NCBI RefSeq assembly: GCF_003339505.1
Contig: NZ_QPIW01000027.1
Span: 31,912 to 95,911 of the forward strand
Direction: 5' to 3'
DNA: 64,000 nt
From: Runella aurantiaca
GTDB lineage: Bacteria > Bacteroidota > Bacteroidia > Cytophagales > Spirosomataceae
Shown here: piece after piece, positions 46,243 through 55,533 of the stretch
Layout: each line of letters opens with the position of its first letter
Position numbering within the stretch: position 1 is the stretch's first letter
Made by a program: the position numbers and the translations under genes
The notes under the pieces: generated by a model
The model's input: only the letters and a program-made list of their open reading frames with translations
Told to the model about the DNA's origin: nothing
Databases searched by the model: none

Positions 46243-47399
46243 GACTCTTTTGTCTGTCGTTGTGCGTGTTGTTCATGGTCAATGTCTGCAGCTATGGGCA
46301 GCGCTCAATAATATTCCGGAAGTTTATTGCACAGGCCATTGGCATCAACTACGTTAAGGATACTCAGCAACCCATCCGACTTCATTTTCAGCCAAGTCAG
46401 GTGAGTATTGAATTTGTAGATTTAGCAGACTCCGCAAATGCCTATTATGAATGTGAGTTGAAAGTTCAGGCATCGATTGTCAATACGCTTTCACTAGGGA
46501 AGGTTAACGTAATCAACTACGCAAATCTGCTGGGTGGGGATTACGAATTAAAAATTAAAAATTTGACAAATGGCCATACAGCAACACTTCAATTTTACAT
46601 TGAGCCTGTATTTTGGGAACAGTGGTGGTTTGCGCCGCTGATTTTTCTTATTACAATGGCTATTATGGGGATTGTTTTTTATTTCTTTTTTTTATACAAC
46701 ACGCGAATTCAGCTTCATTTTCAATCGCTTAAACACGAACTCGAAATCAAAGCTCTACGGGCGCAGATGAACCCGCATTTTATCTTCAATAGCCTGAGTA
46801 CCATTGATTCCTATATTGCACGAAAGCAATGGAACGAAGCGTCGGATTGTTTGCAGAAATTCTCTAAACTGATTCGACAAATTCTGGAAAATTCCGAAAA
46901 TTCGACTATCAGTATTGAAAAAGAGCTTGCCACTTTGCGGTTATACATTGAACTTGAAGAGGCCCGTTTTTCACACACCTTTGTGTCTCGTATCGAAGTG
47001 GATGAAGATTTATTGGATGCTTCTTTCCAAATCCCGCCATTAATGCTTCAGCCTTTTGCCGAAAACGCTATTTTGCACGGCTTACGGCATTTAGAAGGTC
47101 GTCAGGGTTTGTTATTGGTACAGTTGCAAATTGCTTCAAGGAATGATAAGGAATATTTGTTTTGCCAAATTGAAGACAATGGCATTGGTAGAAAAGCATC
47201 TTCAGAGCTCAACAACCAATACCGAGAGCCTCATAAATCCATGGGGATTAACGTGACGTTTGAGCGAATTGCGGCTCATCAAGCCCATTATGGCCCGCAA
47301 ATCAAAACCGAAATAGAAGACCTGACTGTGCCAGATACTGGCACCATTGTACGTATATGGTTGCCATTATTTGAGAATTATCAAAAGGTAAAACCCTGA
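46239..47399 (+). CDS. LytS-type sensor histidine kinase
   Basis: 386 residues. A signal peptide, an extracellular Y_Y_Y-like beta domain (about 25-125), one membrane helix (about 130-153, WWFAPLIFLITMAIMGIVFY) and a His_kinase domain. The phospho-acceptor His is in LRAQMNPHFIFNSLSTIDSY (about residue 180); the ATPase part has QPFAENAILHGLRHLEGRQG and IEDNGIGRKASSE. It has no response regulator on its own strand; the nearest is the convergent LytTR gene 19 bases away. It is coupled by ATGA to the membrane protein before it. Confidence 0.9.
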   Translation: MRLFCLSLCVLFMVNVCSYGQRSIIFRKFIAQAIGINYVKDTQQPIRLHFQPSQVSIEFVDLADSANAYYECELKVQASIVNTLSLGKVNVINYANLLGGDYELKIKNLTNGHTATLQFYIEPVFWEQWWFAPLIFLITMAIMGIVFYFFFLYNTRIQLHFQSLKHELEIKALRAQMNPHFIFNSLSTIDSYIARKQWNEASDCLQKFSKLIRQILENSENSTISIEKELATLRLYIELEEARFSHTFVSRIEVDEDLLDASFQIPPLMLQPFAENAILHGLRHLEGRQGLLLVQLQIASRNDKEYLFCQIEDNGIGRKASSELNNQYREPHKSMGINVTFERIAAHQAHYGPQIKTEIEDLTVPDTGTIVRIWLPLFENYQKVKP

Positions 47400-47418
47400 A
47401 AGCAACGGAGATTTAATA

Positions 47419-48162
47419 TTAAAGCCAGCCAAAATACTCGGCCAGTCGGTCTTTGTTTAAACGCGAAACTGGAATAGAAACCCCATTGGTCATAATCACA
47501 TAAGCGCCTTCTCCTTTGACAAATTTTTTGATGTGGTTGAGATTGATTAAAAACTGACGATGGACTCGCAAAAATCCCCGTTCTTCCAGCAATTCCTGTA
47601 TTTCTTTCAGTGATTTGGTCACCAGATAAAACTGCCCTTCCGAGATGTAAAACTTGGTATAGTTGTCGTCTGATTCGCAATAAAGAATCTCAGACAGATT
47701 TACAAACGCTACGCCGTTTTGGTAGGGCAGGGCTATTTTGTCGGGAAAAGTTTTGGCGGTATTGGAGAATTGGCTTCTCAGATGACTGACTTGCTCTTTG
47801 GAGGTTTGTTTTTGCTTTTCAATTTTATGGATGGCCTGCATCAATTCGTTGCTGTCGATGGGTTTGAGCAAATAATCCAAAGCACTGTACCTGAAAGCCT
47901 TCAGTGCAAACTTGTCGTAGGCCGTCACAAAAACCAAGGCAAACGGAATGCCTTCTACGGCTTCCAACACCTGAAAACCGTTCATTTGGGGCATTTCAAT
48001 GTCCAGAAAAACCACATCGGGCTGGTGTTCAATAATGGCCGCAACCCCTTTAATGCTACTGGTACAAGCAGCGACGACTTCAATTTGCGGGCATTTTTGG
48101 CTCAGACGGATGGTTAGAAGTTCTACCGCGTCGGGTTCGTCGTCAATGATAATGGCTCTCAT
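47419..48162 (-). CDS. LytTR-family response regulator
   Basis: 247 residues. A receiver domain (1-120) with acidic pair DD at 7-8, phospho-acceptor Asp54 (DVVFLDIEMPQMNG) and Lys in LLKPIDSNEL; then a LytTR DNA-binding domain (about 145-247, ILYCESDDNYTKFYISEG, LEERGFLRVHRQFLINLNHI). It lies two bases after the 1085-residue kinase and is surely its partner. The convergent LytS kinase on the other side could share it. Confidence 0.94.
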   Translation of the reverse strand: MRAIIIDDEPDAVELLTIRLSQKCPQIEVVAACTSSIKGVAAIIEHQPDVVFLDIEMPQMNGFQVLEAVEGIPFALVFVTAYDKFALKAFRYSALDYLLKPIDSNELMQAIHKIEKQKQTSKEQVSHLRSQFSNTAKTFPDKIALPYQNGVAFVNLSEILYCESDDNYTKFYISEGQFYLVTKSLKEIQELLEERGFLRVHRQFLINLNHIKKFVKGEGAYVIMTNGVSIPVSRLNKDRLAEYFGWL

Positions 48163-48164
48163 AA

Positions 48165-51100
48165 TTAGATAGGTATCTTTACTGTTACTTTGGTGCCGAT
48201 GGCTTCGTCGGTGTTATTTTTCAGGTCAACGATCTGTACTTGAGTGGTGGTATTGTAGAGCTGATTAATGAGTTCAATGCGTTCAGCGGTGACTTTCATG
48301 CCGTAAGATTTATTTTGAGTAACCGATTTACTTTTGAATTTGCCGGCTTTTTGGCGACCTATACCATCGTCGGTAATTTCCACCTGCAACACATCAGTGT
48401 TGGGTTGGGTGATTTCAATACGCACCGTTCCTCCCTCATCTTTGTGCATCAGGCCGTGCCAGATGGCGTTTTCCACAAAAGGTTGCAGCAGCAAAGGCGG
48501 TATTTGGATATAACTTTGATCAATGCTTTGAGTGATGGTAATATGGTAGTTGACTTTACCGCGAAAACGCATTACTTCCATTTCAAGGTATAGTCGCAGG
48601 GTTTCGAGCTCGTTTTCGAGCGTGACTTTTTCGGAACGGGAGTTTTCAAGTACTAACCGAATCAACCGTGAAAACTTGGTAAGGTATTCGGTCGCTTTTT
48701 CGGTGCTATTTTGGGTGGTGTACAACTGTATGGAATTGAGGCAGTTGAAGATAAAGTGCGGGTTCATTTGGGCGCGCAGGGCGGCCATTTCGGTATGGGC
48801 AATGCGATTACTTAATTCAGCTTCCCTTTGTTTGCGCAGGGCTTCTTCGGCTTTCAGGCGATTTTTGAGCGTTTTTTGGTTTAATTGATAACGATAAACG
48901 GAATAAACAACCCCTAACGTAAGTAAACCAAGCAGCGTTTTAAACCACCAAGTTTGCCAAAAAGCGGGATGTATAATGATTCTTAAACTGCGCACATCAC
49001 TCCATGTGCCATCATAATTGCTCCCTTTGATTTGTAATACATATTCATCGGGCGGTACGTTGGTAAAGGTAGCCAATGGTTTATTGCCCACGTTGACCCA
49101 ATCTTTATTAAACCCTACCAATTGATAGGCATATTGATTTTTATTCTGCTGAAAATAAGACAAAGCCGAAAAACCCACGCTAAAAAAGTTTTGGTCATGG
49201 CTAAGTTCAAGTGCATCAATATAGTTAAGACTTTTGGGCAGTGTTAAGGCTTGGTCAAATACGTTGACATAGCTGAAAACCACATTGGGTTTGATGGTAT
49301 CAGGTTTAATATCTTCATCTCGGAAACGAAATTTCCCAAAGTAAAACCCGTCATCGCTTGTTTTGCCAAACGAAGTCCAATCAAAATTAGAGAGATCGTA
49401 TTCTGCACCAAATTTTTGTATGTCACCATTGTCGGGGTTGTATCTTATCAAGTTGGTTGAAGAACGTACCCACATGATTCCCTTTTTGGTGAGGTGCATG
49501 TTGTACAGCGATTCTATTGCTGAAACTTTGGAATAGGCACGTTTTTGCTGGTCGTATTTCCAAAGGCCCATATCGCTTTTGGATAACCAAACTACCTTAC
49601 GAGCTTTGTCTTCTACTATTTTTCTTAAATAGCCATCTGGGTGGCTCAGAAATACTTTTTGAAGTGTTGCTTTTTGCGTATTTGGGTCAAACAAAACCAA
49701 AAAGCCTGAGCGATAACCAATCCAAATTATCCCTTGGCTGTCGGTCATTATGGAGGATATTTCTTCGGTTTCATTTATAGCTTTTTTTAAACCTTCATAT
49801 ATCCTAAAACCTTCAAACGCTTTGGTAAGATGATTGAACTTAATGAGTCGCCCAACGTCTGCAAACCAAACGTTACCCAATTGGTCTTGACAGTAAGCTC
49901 CAATGCCCATTATCTGCTCCGTTCGATTTCTTTCCGCGCCCAATCCTTTTATTTCGGCTTTGATAGGCACAACAATTCCCTTTTTTTTGTCTAACTCAAA
50001 CAAGCCACCTGTATCGGTTGAGCCAAATAGCCAAAGTTTTTGGTTAACTCTATCGTCTAATGCACCTACAATGTCTATATACTCCCCTTTTTTATTGACA
50101 TATCGCCATAGTTCTTTATTCGATTTGGTGGTTTCGTCATGTTCAGCTACTACCATATAGTTGTCATTGTGGTAGAGGTAAATGTGTTTGTTCTCTTTTT
50201 TGAGCAAAGTTCTGAATCCGGTAGCCTTTTCAGGAAGCAAGGTATTTCGTCGAAAATATTGTTTTGAGAGGTCTAAAAAACCAAGGGTATTTTCATTGGC
50301 GGCATTGCTGTCCATGCCAAACCAAATTGTATTTTTTGAATTAGAATAAAACTCACCACCATAGTTCATCAGTGCAAAAGGATTGCCCAGCTCGCTTGTA
50401 TATAGGTACGACTTAAAAGTATTTTTATCGAAAACTGTAAGGTGGTCGCCATTCTTGAACCACAGCTCGTCTTTATTTTTGATTGCTATGCTACTAATTC
50501 TATTTTGAACCACTTTTGAAAATAAAAATCGCTTCCATTGATGCGTTTGGGTATCAAAACGCAACAGCCCTATCTGAAACCAATCGTGGCCGAGCCATAA
50601 ATAGCGGCCATCGAAAACAATATTATGTAGAAAATTGAAGGCATCTTGTCTGGAGTCAATCTTCATTTCGGGGGTAGAGATAGTAATTGGGAAACTCACA
50701 CATTGGCGAGTGGCAGGGTCAAAATAAGCTAATGAATGTGGGTGCTGGGTCGTAAGTGCCATGCCCCATACCCATCCATTGGGGGTTGTAATGAGGGGTA
50801 AAAATTGCTTGAATTCTTCTGGTCCGTTTTGGTCACTATATGCGTTTTTAACATTTTTTGGTAAAAATCTGATAAAACGTAAATTAATGTAATCAAACCT
50901 AAATAAGGGCAAGGGTAAATTATGACTGTTTTCGTCATGCTGCTGCACAAACCAAAGGTCATTGTCATTACCCATCATTTGCCAGTACAAAAATCTGTGT
51001 TCTAATTTTGGGTCTTTGTACTTAACAAATGGGTTTTTATACTGACGAAAAACTTCGTTTCCTGCATCAAAAACAGCAAAACCATCGTCGTTTGTGCCAA

Positions 51101-51422
51101 CTATATTCCCCTTTTTTGACTCAAATAGCACCCAGTTTGAGTTTTTAAAAGCCTTGCTATAATTTCCGTCATACCGTATCAAGGGTTCATTTATGTTTGG
51201 CTCGCTTTTCAGCCACAGATACCCCTGTTTATCATGTAATATAACTTTCTTAGCATTGGCTTTTTTGAAGGATTCCACATTGATTGTGACTGGGTCAAAC
51301 CGCAGATGAGGCCCTGATTTGACCTTACTCTCCGGTATGCGTATTACTTCTATCTTTTGGGCGGTTGTACGCAGCCCATTAAAGAAAAAGAAGTAAAAAC
51401 ATACAAATAAGCGGTAAAACAT
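48165..51422 (-). CDS. Large LytS-type sensor kinase with beta-propeller input domain
   Basis: 1085 residues. A signal peptide, a two-component-regulator-type beta-propeller (about 40-690, with repeated NELWFK, NVWFAD and GIIWIGYRSG motifs), a Y_Y_Y domain (about 735-800, YAYQLVGFNKDWVNVG), one membrane helix (about 807-828) and a His_kinase domain. Acceptor His is in LRAQMNPHFIFNCLNSIQLY; the ATPase part has QPFVENAIWHGLMHKDEGGT. This layout is like hybrid sensors for polysaccharides, but the output is a separate LytTR protein. A perfect -7 box lies upstream. Confidence 0.92.
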   Translation of the reverse strand: MFYRLFVCFYFFFFNGLRTTAQKIEVIRIPESKVKSGPHLRFDPVTINVESFKKANAKKVILHDKQGYLWLKSEPNINEPLIRYDGNYSKAFKNSNWVLFESKKGNIVGTNDDGFAVFDAGNEVFRQYKNPFVKYKDPKLEHRFLYWQMMGNDNDLWFVQQHDENSHNLPLPLFRFDYINLRFIRFLPKNVKNAYSDQNGPEEFKQFLPLITTPNGWVWGMALTTQHPHSLAYFDPATRQCVSFPITISTPEMKIDSRQDAFNFLHNIVFDGRYLWLGHDWFQIGLLRFDTQTHQWKRFLFSKVVQNRISSIAIKNKDELWFKNGDHLTVFDKNTFKSYLYTSELGNPFALMNYGGEFYSNSKNTIWFGMDSNAANENTLGFLDLSKQYFRRNTLLPEKATGFRTLLKKENKHIYLYHNDNYMVVAEHDETTKSNKELWRYVNKKGEYIDIVGALDDRVNQKLWLFGSTDTGGLFELDKKKGIVVPIKAEIKGLGAERNRTEQIMGIGAYCQDQLGNVWFADVGRLIKFNHLTKAFEGFRIYEGLKKAINETEEISSIMTDSQGIIWIGYRSGFLVLFDPNTQKATLQKVFLSHPDGYLRKIVEDKARKVVWLSKSDMGLWKYDQQKRAYSKVSAIESLYNMHLTKKGIMWVRSSTNLIRYNPDNGDIQKFGAEYDLSNFDWTSFGKTSDDGFYFGKFRFRDEDIKPDTIKPNVVFSYVNVFDQALTLPKSLNYIDALELSHDQNFFSVGFSALSYFQQNKNQYAYQLVGFNKDWVNVGNKPLATFTNVPPDEYVLQIKGSNYDGTWSDVRSLRIIIHPAFWQTWWFKTLLGLLTLGVVYSVYRYQLNQKTLKNRLKAEEALRKQREAELSNRIAHTEMAALRAQMNPHFIFNCLNSIQLYTTQNSTEKATEYLTKFSRLIRLVLENSRSEKVTLENELETLRLYLEMEVMRFRGKVNYHITITQSIDQSYIQIPPLLLQPFVENAIWHGLMHKDEGGTVRIEITQPNTDVLQVEITDDGIGRQKAGKFKSKSVTQNKSYGMKVTAERIELINQLYNTTTQVQIVDLKNNTDEAIGTKVTVKIPI

Positions 51423-51461
51423 TGGAGTTTAAGGGTTAAGATGCCTATACCTCAAAGGAAA

Positions 51462-51469
51462 CAAAGTTA
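51462..51469 (-). promoter_or_regulatory. -7 promoter element of the large sensor kinase gene
   Basis: On the minus strand the sequence reads TAACTTTG, an exact match to TAnnTTTG, 40 bases before the ATG at 51422. No clear TTG is found at the -33 position. Confidence 0.5.
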
Positions 51470-51501
51470 ACAGAGTTCGGTATAAATGAGTATTGCCACC
51501 A

Positions 51502-51616
51502 CTACTTTCGTTTCAGGGCTTCTTTATGGTTGTTTTTGGGGTCAAAGATCTGTACTTGGGTGGTTGTGTGATAAAGTTGATTGATGAGTGCAATACGTTC
51601 AGCGGTGACTTTCCCC
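51502..51616 (-). pseudogene. Remnant of a second LytS kinase 3' end
   Basis: The minus-strand frame reads GKVTAERIALINQLYHTTTQ and then VQIFDPKNN, ending in a stop at 51502. This copies the C-terminal end of the 1085-residue kinase (KVTAERIELINQLYNTTTQ, VQIVDLKNN) with roughly 80% identity in bases. Nothing else of the gene survives upstream. It sits just before the promoter of the intact kinase, as if a tandem duplicate had been deleted. Confidence 0.8.
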
Positions 51617-52057
51617 AACTCCTAAGAGCACTGTTGCTCCAAAACAATAGCGTGAGACACAGATGTACGAGAAAAAATCCCTGGGCTTTCAACAGATAGG
51701 AAAATGAATGAGCGATATTATTTCATCAATGCTATGAAAAAAAACGAAGCTTAGGAAAGCAATCCCCGTCAACTGCATAGAATATTGGGTGAATGGCGGT
51801 ATTGAACAGGTGGTGGTAAAACTCCGACTCAAGAAAATAAATCCGTTACCACAGACCGTTTAGTCAATTACCCGGTATTTCCGGTTGCTCACCCTTTAAA
51901 ATACACCACTCACACGTAGGAAATGGAAACGGAATAGGGAAGTGTGTAGGTTTGGCTCATCAATCATACCTACCAAGCCAAAAGTATCCAAATCAATGAA
52001 GGGTTTAAGGCAGATAATGGAACCGTTTTTACGGCACAAATCGGTGGGTATAATTAA
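51617..52057 (+). pseudogene. Decayed stretch ending in a secreted-protein C-terminal stub
   Basis: No intact reading frame spans this region. At 51950-52057 a plus-strand frame reads VWLINHTYQAKSIQINEG then FKADNGTVFTAQIGGYN and stop. The pattern ANxIxLxxGFxAxxGSxFxAxI is a C-terminal motif of many Bacteroidota secreted proteins. A second fragment near 51780-51862 (EYWVNGGIEQVVVKLRLKKI) also looks formerly coding. Several stops and frame changes lie between, so this is a gene relic. Confidence 0.55.
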
Positions 52058-52165
52058 GAATCAAAGGTTTTGAGTCGTTTTGTACACTACTCCTGCGATG
52101 TACGCTCACCTATTGTATCTGATAAACACACTTTTATTATCCATTAAAAAATCGCCCAAAAGCAA

Positions 52166-53620
52166 ATGAAAACACCTGTCCGTTTACTCATGCCCCTTTT
52201 ATTCATCCTTGGGCTTATTATAATCTGGTCATGTAAGAATGAACCCGAACCGACGCCTACGCCAGTCACCAAAAGCTCGGCCAAAGACATCACCCAATTC
52301 AGCTTCTCGGCCCTCAGCCCTGCTGTAGATGCGGTTATAGATGCCGCGGCCAAGACCATAAAAGCGACCGTACCGGCGGGAACCGATATTACCAAATTGG
52401 TACCGACGATTACTGTTTCTGACAAAGCCACTTTATCGCCGGCTACAGGTGCAGCGCAGGATTTCTCCAAAGAAGTAAGCTACACCGTGACGGCCGAAGA
52501 TGCTTCTACGCAGATTTTTAAAGCGACGGTCACCGTCGATAAACCCATCAATAACGGCACGGTGTACATTGGCAATCTCGACGGCAATTTTTACGCCATA
52601 GATGCCCTAACGGGGGCTAAAAAATGGGAATTTAAGACCGGAGCGAGCGTTAACTCCACCCCAACGGTGGTCAATGGTGTGGTGTTTTTTGCGAGTTGGG
52701 ATAAAAAGCTCTATGCCCTTGATGCCGAAACAGGCGCAAAAAAATGGGAATCGAATCCAACGGCGGTAGTCCTGTTGCAGCCCTTCGCCGCTCCGATGGT
52801 GGTCAATGGAATGCTTTATTATGGAGGAGAACATCATTTATACGCCCTTGATGCCGCGACCGGGGCTAAAAAATGGGAATATATGAATGACGACGTATAT
52901 AGCTGGCAGGCTTCGCCAACGGTGGTTGATGGCGTAGTTTATGCCACCATTCGGGGCAGTTCCGGTGGAAAGTCCGGTTTACACGCCTTAAATGCCACCA
53001 CAGGTGCTCTGAAATGGCATCAGCCCGGCATCGGTATTTCGGAGTCTTCGCCCGCAGTAGCAAATGGTATACTCTTCGCTGGGTCGGAATTCAACGGATT
53101 TATGGCCATAGACGCCCAAACCGGGGCCATCAAATGGACGTTTGCCAGCGGCTGGGTCACCAATTCATCTCCTACCGTTGCCAACGGTGTTGTTTATGTG
53201 GGTGCGAGTGCAGTCGCCAATTCCAATAATGATAAACTCTACGCGGTAGACGCTGCTACTGGGGTAAAGAAATGGGAATTTAGAACCCCCGATGGCGGCC
53301 CCGATTATTCGTCACCCATGGTGGCTGGCGGCATTGTCTATATCGGTGCTGGGGGCACGCTTTATGCGGTGGATGCCGCTTTGGGTACCAAAAAATGGGA
53401 AGCTAAACCCGAGGTCGGCAATTTGATTCTTTCCGGGCCGGTCGTTGCAACGGGGCTGGTTTACCAAGCCATCGGCAAGAAACTATATGCCTATGATGCC
53501 GCTACGGGTGCTAAAAAATGGGAATACGATACCGGCCGTACCATTGATCATTCTTCGCCCTGCGTAGTGGCCAAAGATGGTACGGTGTATCACGCGGGCA
53601 TCAGTGGGGCGGTGCAGTAA
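52166..53620 (+). CDS. PQQ-type beta-propeller lipoprotein
   Basis: 484 residues. Lipobox IIWSC (Cys23) and a Pro/Thr linker lead into a small beta domain (about 37-130) like the DUF5018 type (SVEVSYTVTAEDASTQIFKA-like ending). Eight near-identical propeller repeats follow, each with a variant of LYALDAATGAKKWE. The fold resembles BamB and quinoprotein propellers. The repeats are very regular, suggesting recent internal duplication. It is probably a surface or periplasmic scaffold; no catalytic residue is evident. Confidence 0.85.
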   Translation: MKTPVRLLMPLLFILGLIIIWSCKNEPEPTPTPVTKSSAKDITQFSFSALSPAVDAVIDAAAKTIKATVPAGTDITKLVPTITVSDKATLSPATGAAQDFSKEVSYTVTAEDASTQIFKATVTVDKPINNGTVYIGNLDGNFYAIDALTGAKKWEFKTGASVNSTPTVVNGVVFFASWDKKLYALDAETGAKKWESNPTAVVLLQPFAAPMVVNGMLYYGGEHHLYALDAATGAKKWEYMNDDVYSWQASPTVVDGVVYATIRGSSGGKSGLHALNATTGALKWHQPGIGISESSPAVANGILFAGSEFNGFMAIDAQTGAIKWTFASGWVTNSSPTVANGVVYVGASAVANSNNDKLYAVDAATGVKKWEFRTPDGGPDYSSPMVAGGIVYIGAGGTLYAVDAALGTKKWEAKPEVGNLILSGPVVATGLVYQAIGKKLYAYDAATGAKKWEYDTGRTIDHSSPCVVAKDGTVYHAGISGAVQ

Positions 53621-53733
53621 GCACTTGTGCATTGGATCTTCCAAATCCACTTTACTGCCGAGGGAAATGGGTTAATCACTTTGTTTTTTGTAAAAAGTGT
53701 TTCCCGACGCAGGCAAGTTTACGACTTAGGGTA

Positions 53734-53767
53734 ACTGGCAATTGATATTTACGAATCAATTGCCGGT
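53734..53767 (+). terminator. Hairpin after the beta-propeller gene
   Basis: Arms 53734-53746 and 53755-53767 form a 13-bp stem with one G-U pair and an 8-base loop. The T run after it is poor, so termination is likely but not certain. Confidence 0.55.
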
Positions 53768-53838
53768 AGACTCTCCTGCATTGATGATATGAATCAGTCA
53801 GGGTTAAATAAAGTAATCATCCTTTTTCCCCTTTAATA

Positions 53839-54543
53839 ATGAAACTGTTACTATCTGCTTTACTCCTGCTAAGCACAATGGTCCTTGCTCAACAAAAAAA
53901 GGGTATTCCTGCCACTACCCAGAAAGCTCCTGCAACGACCGCCAAGCCGGCCGCACAAACGACATACGAGAGCCTGAAAACAGTTCCTGCCCAACAGCCT
54001 CCCGCGAATCCCATTCCATCGCAATCGGAATATGATAAGTACCAAAGCAGCCGCACGGTGGTAATGGCACCCGTCGATCAGCCCCCACAAGTAGGGACGG
54101 TCGTTAAACTAAATTTCATGCGTTTAGTGGTAGGCGGTATTGATGTAGAATTAGAGAAAAGAGTCGCCCCCAAATCGTCGGCCATCCTCACTGGCGGCTA
54201 TTATGCCTATGGACTTTTGAAAGGGGGGTATCGCCTTGGCATGGATTATCGGCAGTATTTGGGTAAAAGTTACTCGCCCAAAGGACTCTATGTATCGGCG
54301 GGAGCCATGGGAAATTTTGTGCCTGTTAAAGACAATCAGCTTATCGGAAAAACAACCGTGGTGTTGCTCAATCTCAGGGCATTGGTAGGTTACCAAATAC
54401 TGTCAGGGCATTTCGTGTTTGATGTGGCTGCTGGGCCCGCGTATGGTTTCGTGACCAGTACCGATACTTTTTCTGACCCCGACAAAGCGCTGAAAGTAGG
54501 CTTGTTGCCTGTCGTCAAGTTATCGTTGGGCTATGCGTTTTGA
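53839..54543 (+). CDS. Secreted Pro/Ala-rich protein with outer-membrane-like C-terminus
   Basis: 234 residues. Signal peptide (1-18). Residues about 20-80 are a low-complexity linker rich in Ala, Thr, Pro and Gln. From about 90 on, amphipathic strands (KLNFMRLVVGGIDVELEKRV, GLYVSAGAMGNFVPV, FVFDVAAGPAYGF) and the final KLSLGYAF suggest a small outer-membrane barrel of the DUF3575-like kind. The specific family is not confirmed. It has no clear operon partner. Confidence 0.75.
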   Translation: MKLLLSALLLLSTMVLAQQKKGIPATTQKAPATTAKPAAQTTYESLKTVPAQQPPANPIPSQSEYDKYQSSRTVVMAPVDQPPQVGTVVKLNFMRLVVGGIDVELEKRVAPKSSAILTGGYYAYGLLKGGYRLGMDYRQYLGKSYSPKGLYVSAGAMGNFVPVKDNQLIGKTTVVLLNLRALVGYQILSGHFVFDVAAGPAYGFVTSTDTFSDPDKALKVGLLPVVKLSLGYAF

Positions 54544-54597
54544 TAGTTGAATTTTCACATTTAAACCACCCGTGGCGACGGTATTACGCATAATCCA

Positions 54598-55443
54598 ATG
54601 AAAAAAATATCCATTTTGTTGTTTGCATTAGTAGTCCTGTTGGAGGGATGCAAAACCGAAGAAACCACAGCGGTCGACCCTGCCGCTGATGCCCAAACCG
54701 CCATCGAAGCCAAATTCAAATCAATAGGTTGGGACAAAGACGGCCACGCACCTTTCAACGGCACCGGTGCTGTCAAAACCCAGGCCGGCAAAGGCTACGT
54801 GCAGTATTATGCCTTTGGAGGCAGAAAAACTGCCATTTACTACTATCCTGATTATGGTACCTTTTCCATGGATACTGCCGAAATGGCCGGTTATGATAAT
54901 GCAGGGCAAGATAAATTTGCTTTTGTAGTGTCCGACCCCAAATCCTGCGGTACAGGCTGCGGCTACAATGACGTAATTATGACCGCCGACAACTCGGAGG
55001 GAATCAATGTTGGAGGAAACTGGGTGTATGGCGAAATCTACAAAAAATACAAAGCCGTCAATCGCTGGGACGGGCCCTTGGGAGTACCCGTAAATAGTGA
55101 ATCTAATGCTCAAACGGCAGGAAGTAGATTTAACAATTTTGCAAAAACGGGTTCAACAGTTACTGGTACTATTATTTCCAATGGTCAAACCGGCGCTCAA
55201 GCTGTTTGGGGAAAAACATATACAATGTGGGGGAGGACAAACTGGGATGCAGGTTGGCTCGGATTACCCAAGTCGAGCTGTGACCCCAATAAGGCCGATA
55301 ACCAGCAAACCGTTGATTTTCAGAGCGGATCTATTAAGACAGGTCCTACTTGCGGTGCATATTTTAACAAAAACAATGAAACTGTGTATCAGAATGGAAC
55401 CAGAGCCGCTAATGTCAGCAGTATTCCCTGTTATAATTTGTAA
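54598..55443 (+). CDS. LGFP-repeat-like lipoprotein
   Basis: 281 residues. Lipobox LLEGC (Cys18). Three copies of an LGFP-like pattern are seen, for example YKAVNRWDGPLGVPVNSESN, RFNNFAKTGSTVTGTIISNG and MWGRTNWDAGWLGLPKSS. LGFP repeats are thought to anchor proteins to cell-wall or surface polymers and often come in secreted proteins. C-terminal Cys residues (SSCDPNK, GPTCGAYF, SIPCYNL) may form disulfides. Function unknown. Confidence 0.75.
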   Translation: MKKISILLFALVVLLEGCKTEETTAVDPAADAQTAIEAKFKSIGWDKDGHAPFNGTGAVKTQAGKGYVQYYAFGGRKTAIYYYPDYGTFSMDTAEMAGYDNAGQDKFAFVVSDPKSCGTGCGYNDVIMTADNSEGINVGGNWVYGEIYKKYKAVNRWDGPLGVPVNSESNAQTAGSRFNNFAKTGSTVTGTIISNGQTGAQAVWGKTYTMWGRTNWDAGWLGLPKSSCDPNKADNQQTVDFQSGSIKTGPTCGAYFNKNNETVYQNGTRAANVSSIPCYNL

Positions 55444-55462
55444 GCCTTAATATTAAGCGCGA

Positions 55463-55510
55463 GCCTCCGGCCACCTATCCAACTTTTTTTAAATTTTAAA
55501 GGCCGGAGGC
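55463..55510 (+). promoter_or_regulatory. GC-rich inverted repeat after the LGFP-like gene
   Basis: GCCTCCGGCC and GGCCGGAGGC are perfect 10-bp arms at 55463-55472 and 55501-55510, separated by 28 AT-rich bases containing a T run. It is terminator-like, though the T run is within the loop, so it may instead stop transcription of a minus-strand transcript or be an RNA-stability element. Confidence 0.45.
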
Positions 55511-55533
55511 AAAGCTATTAAACTTCTAAAATC

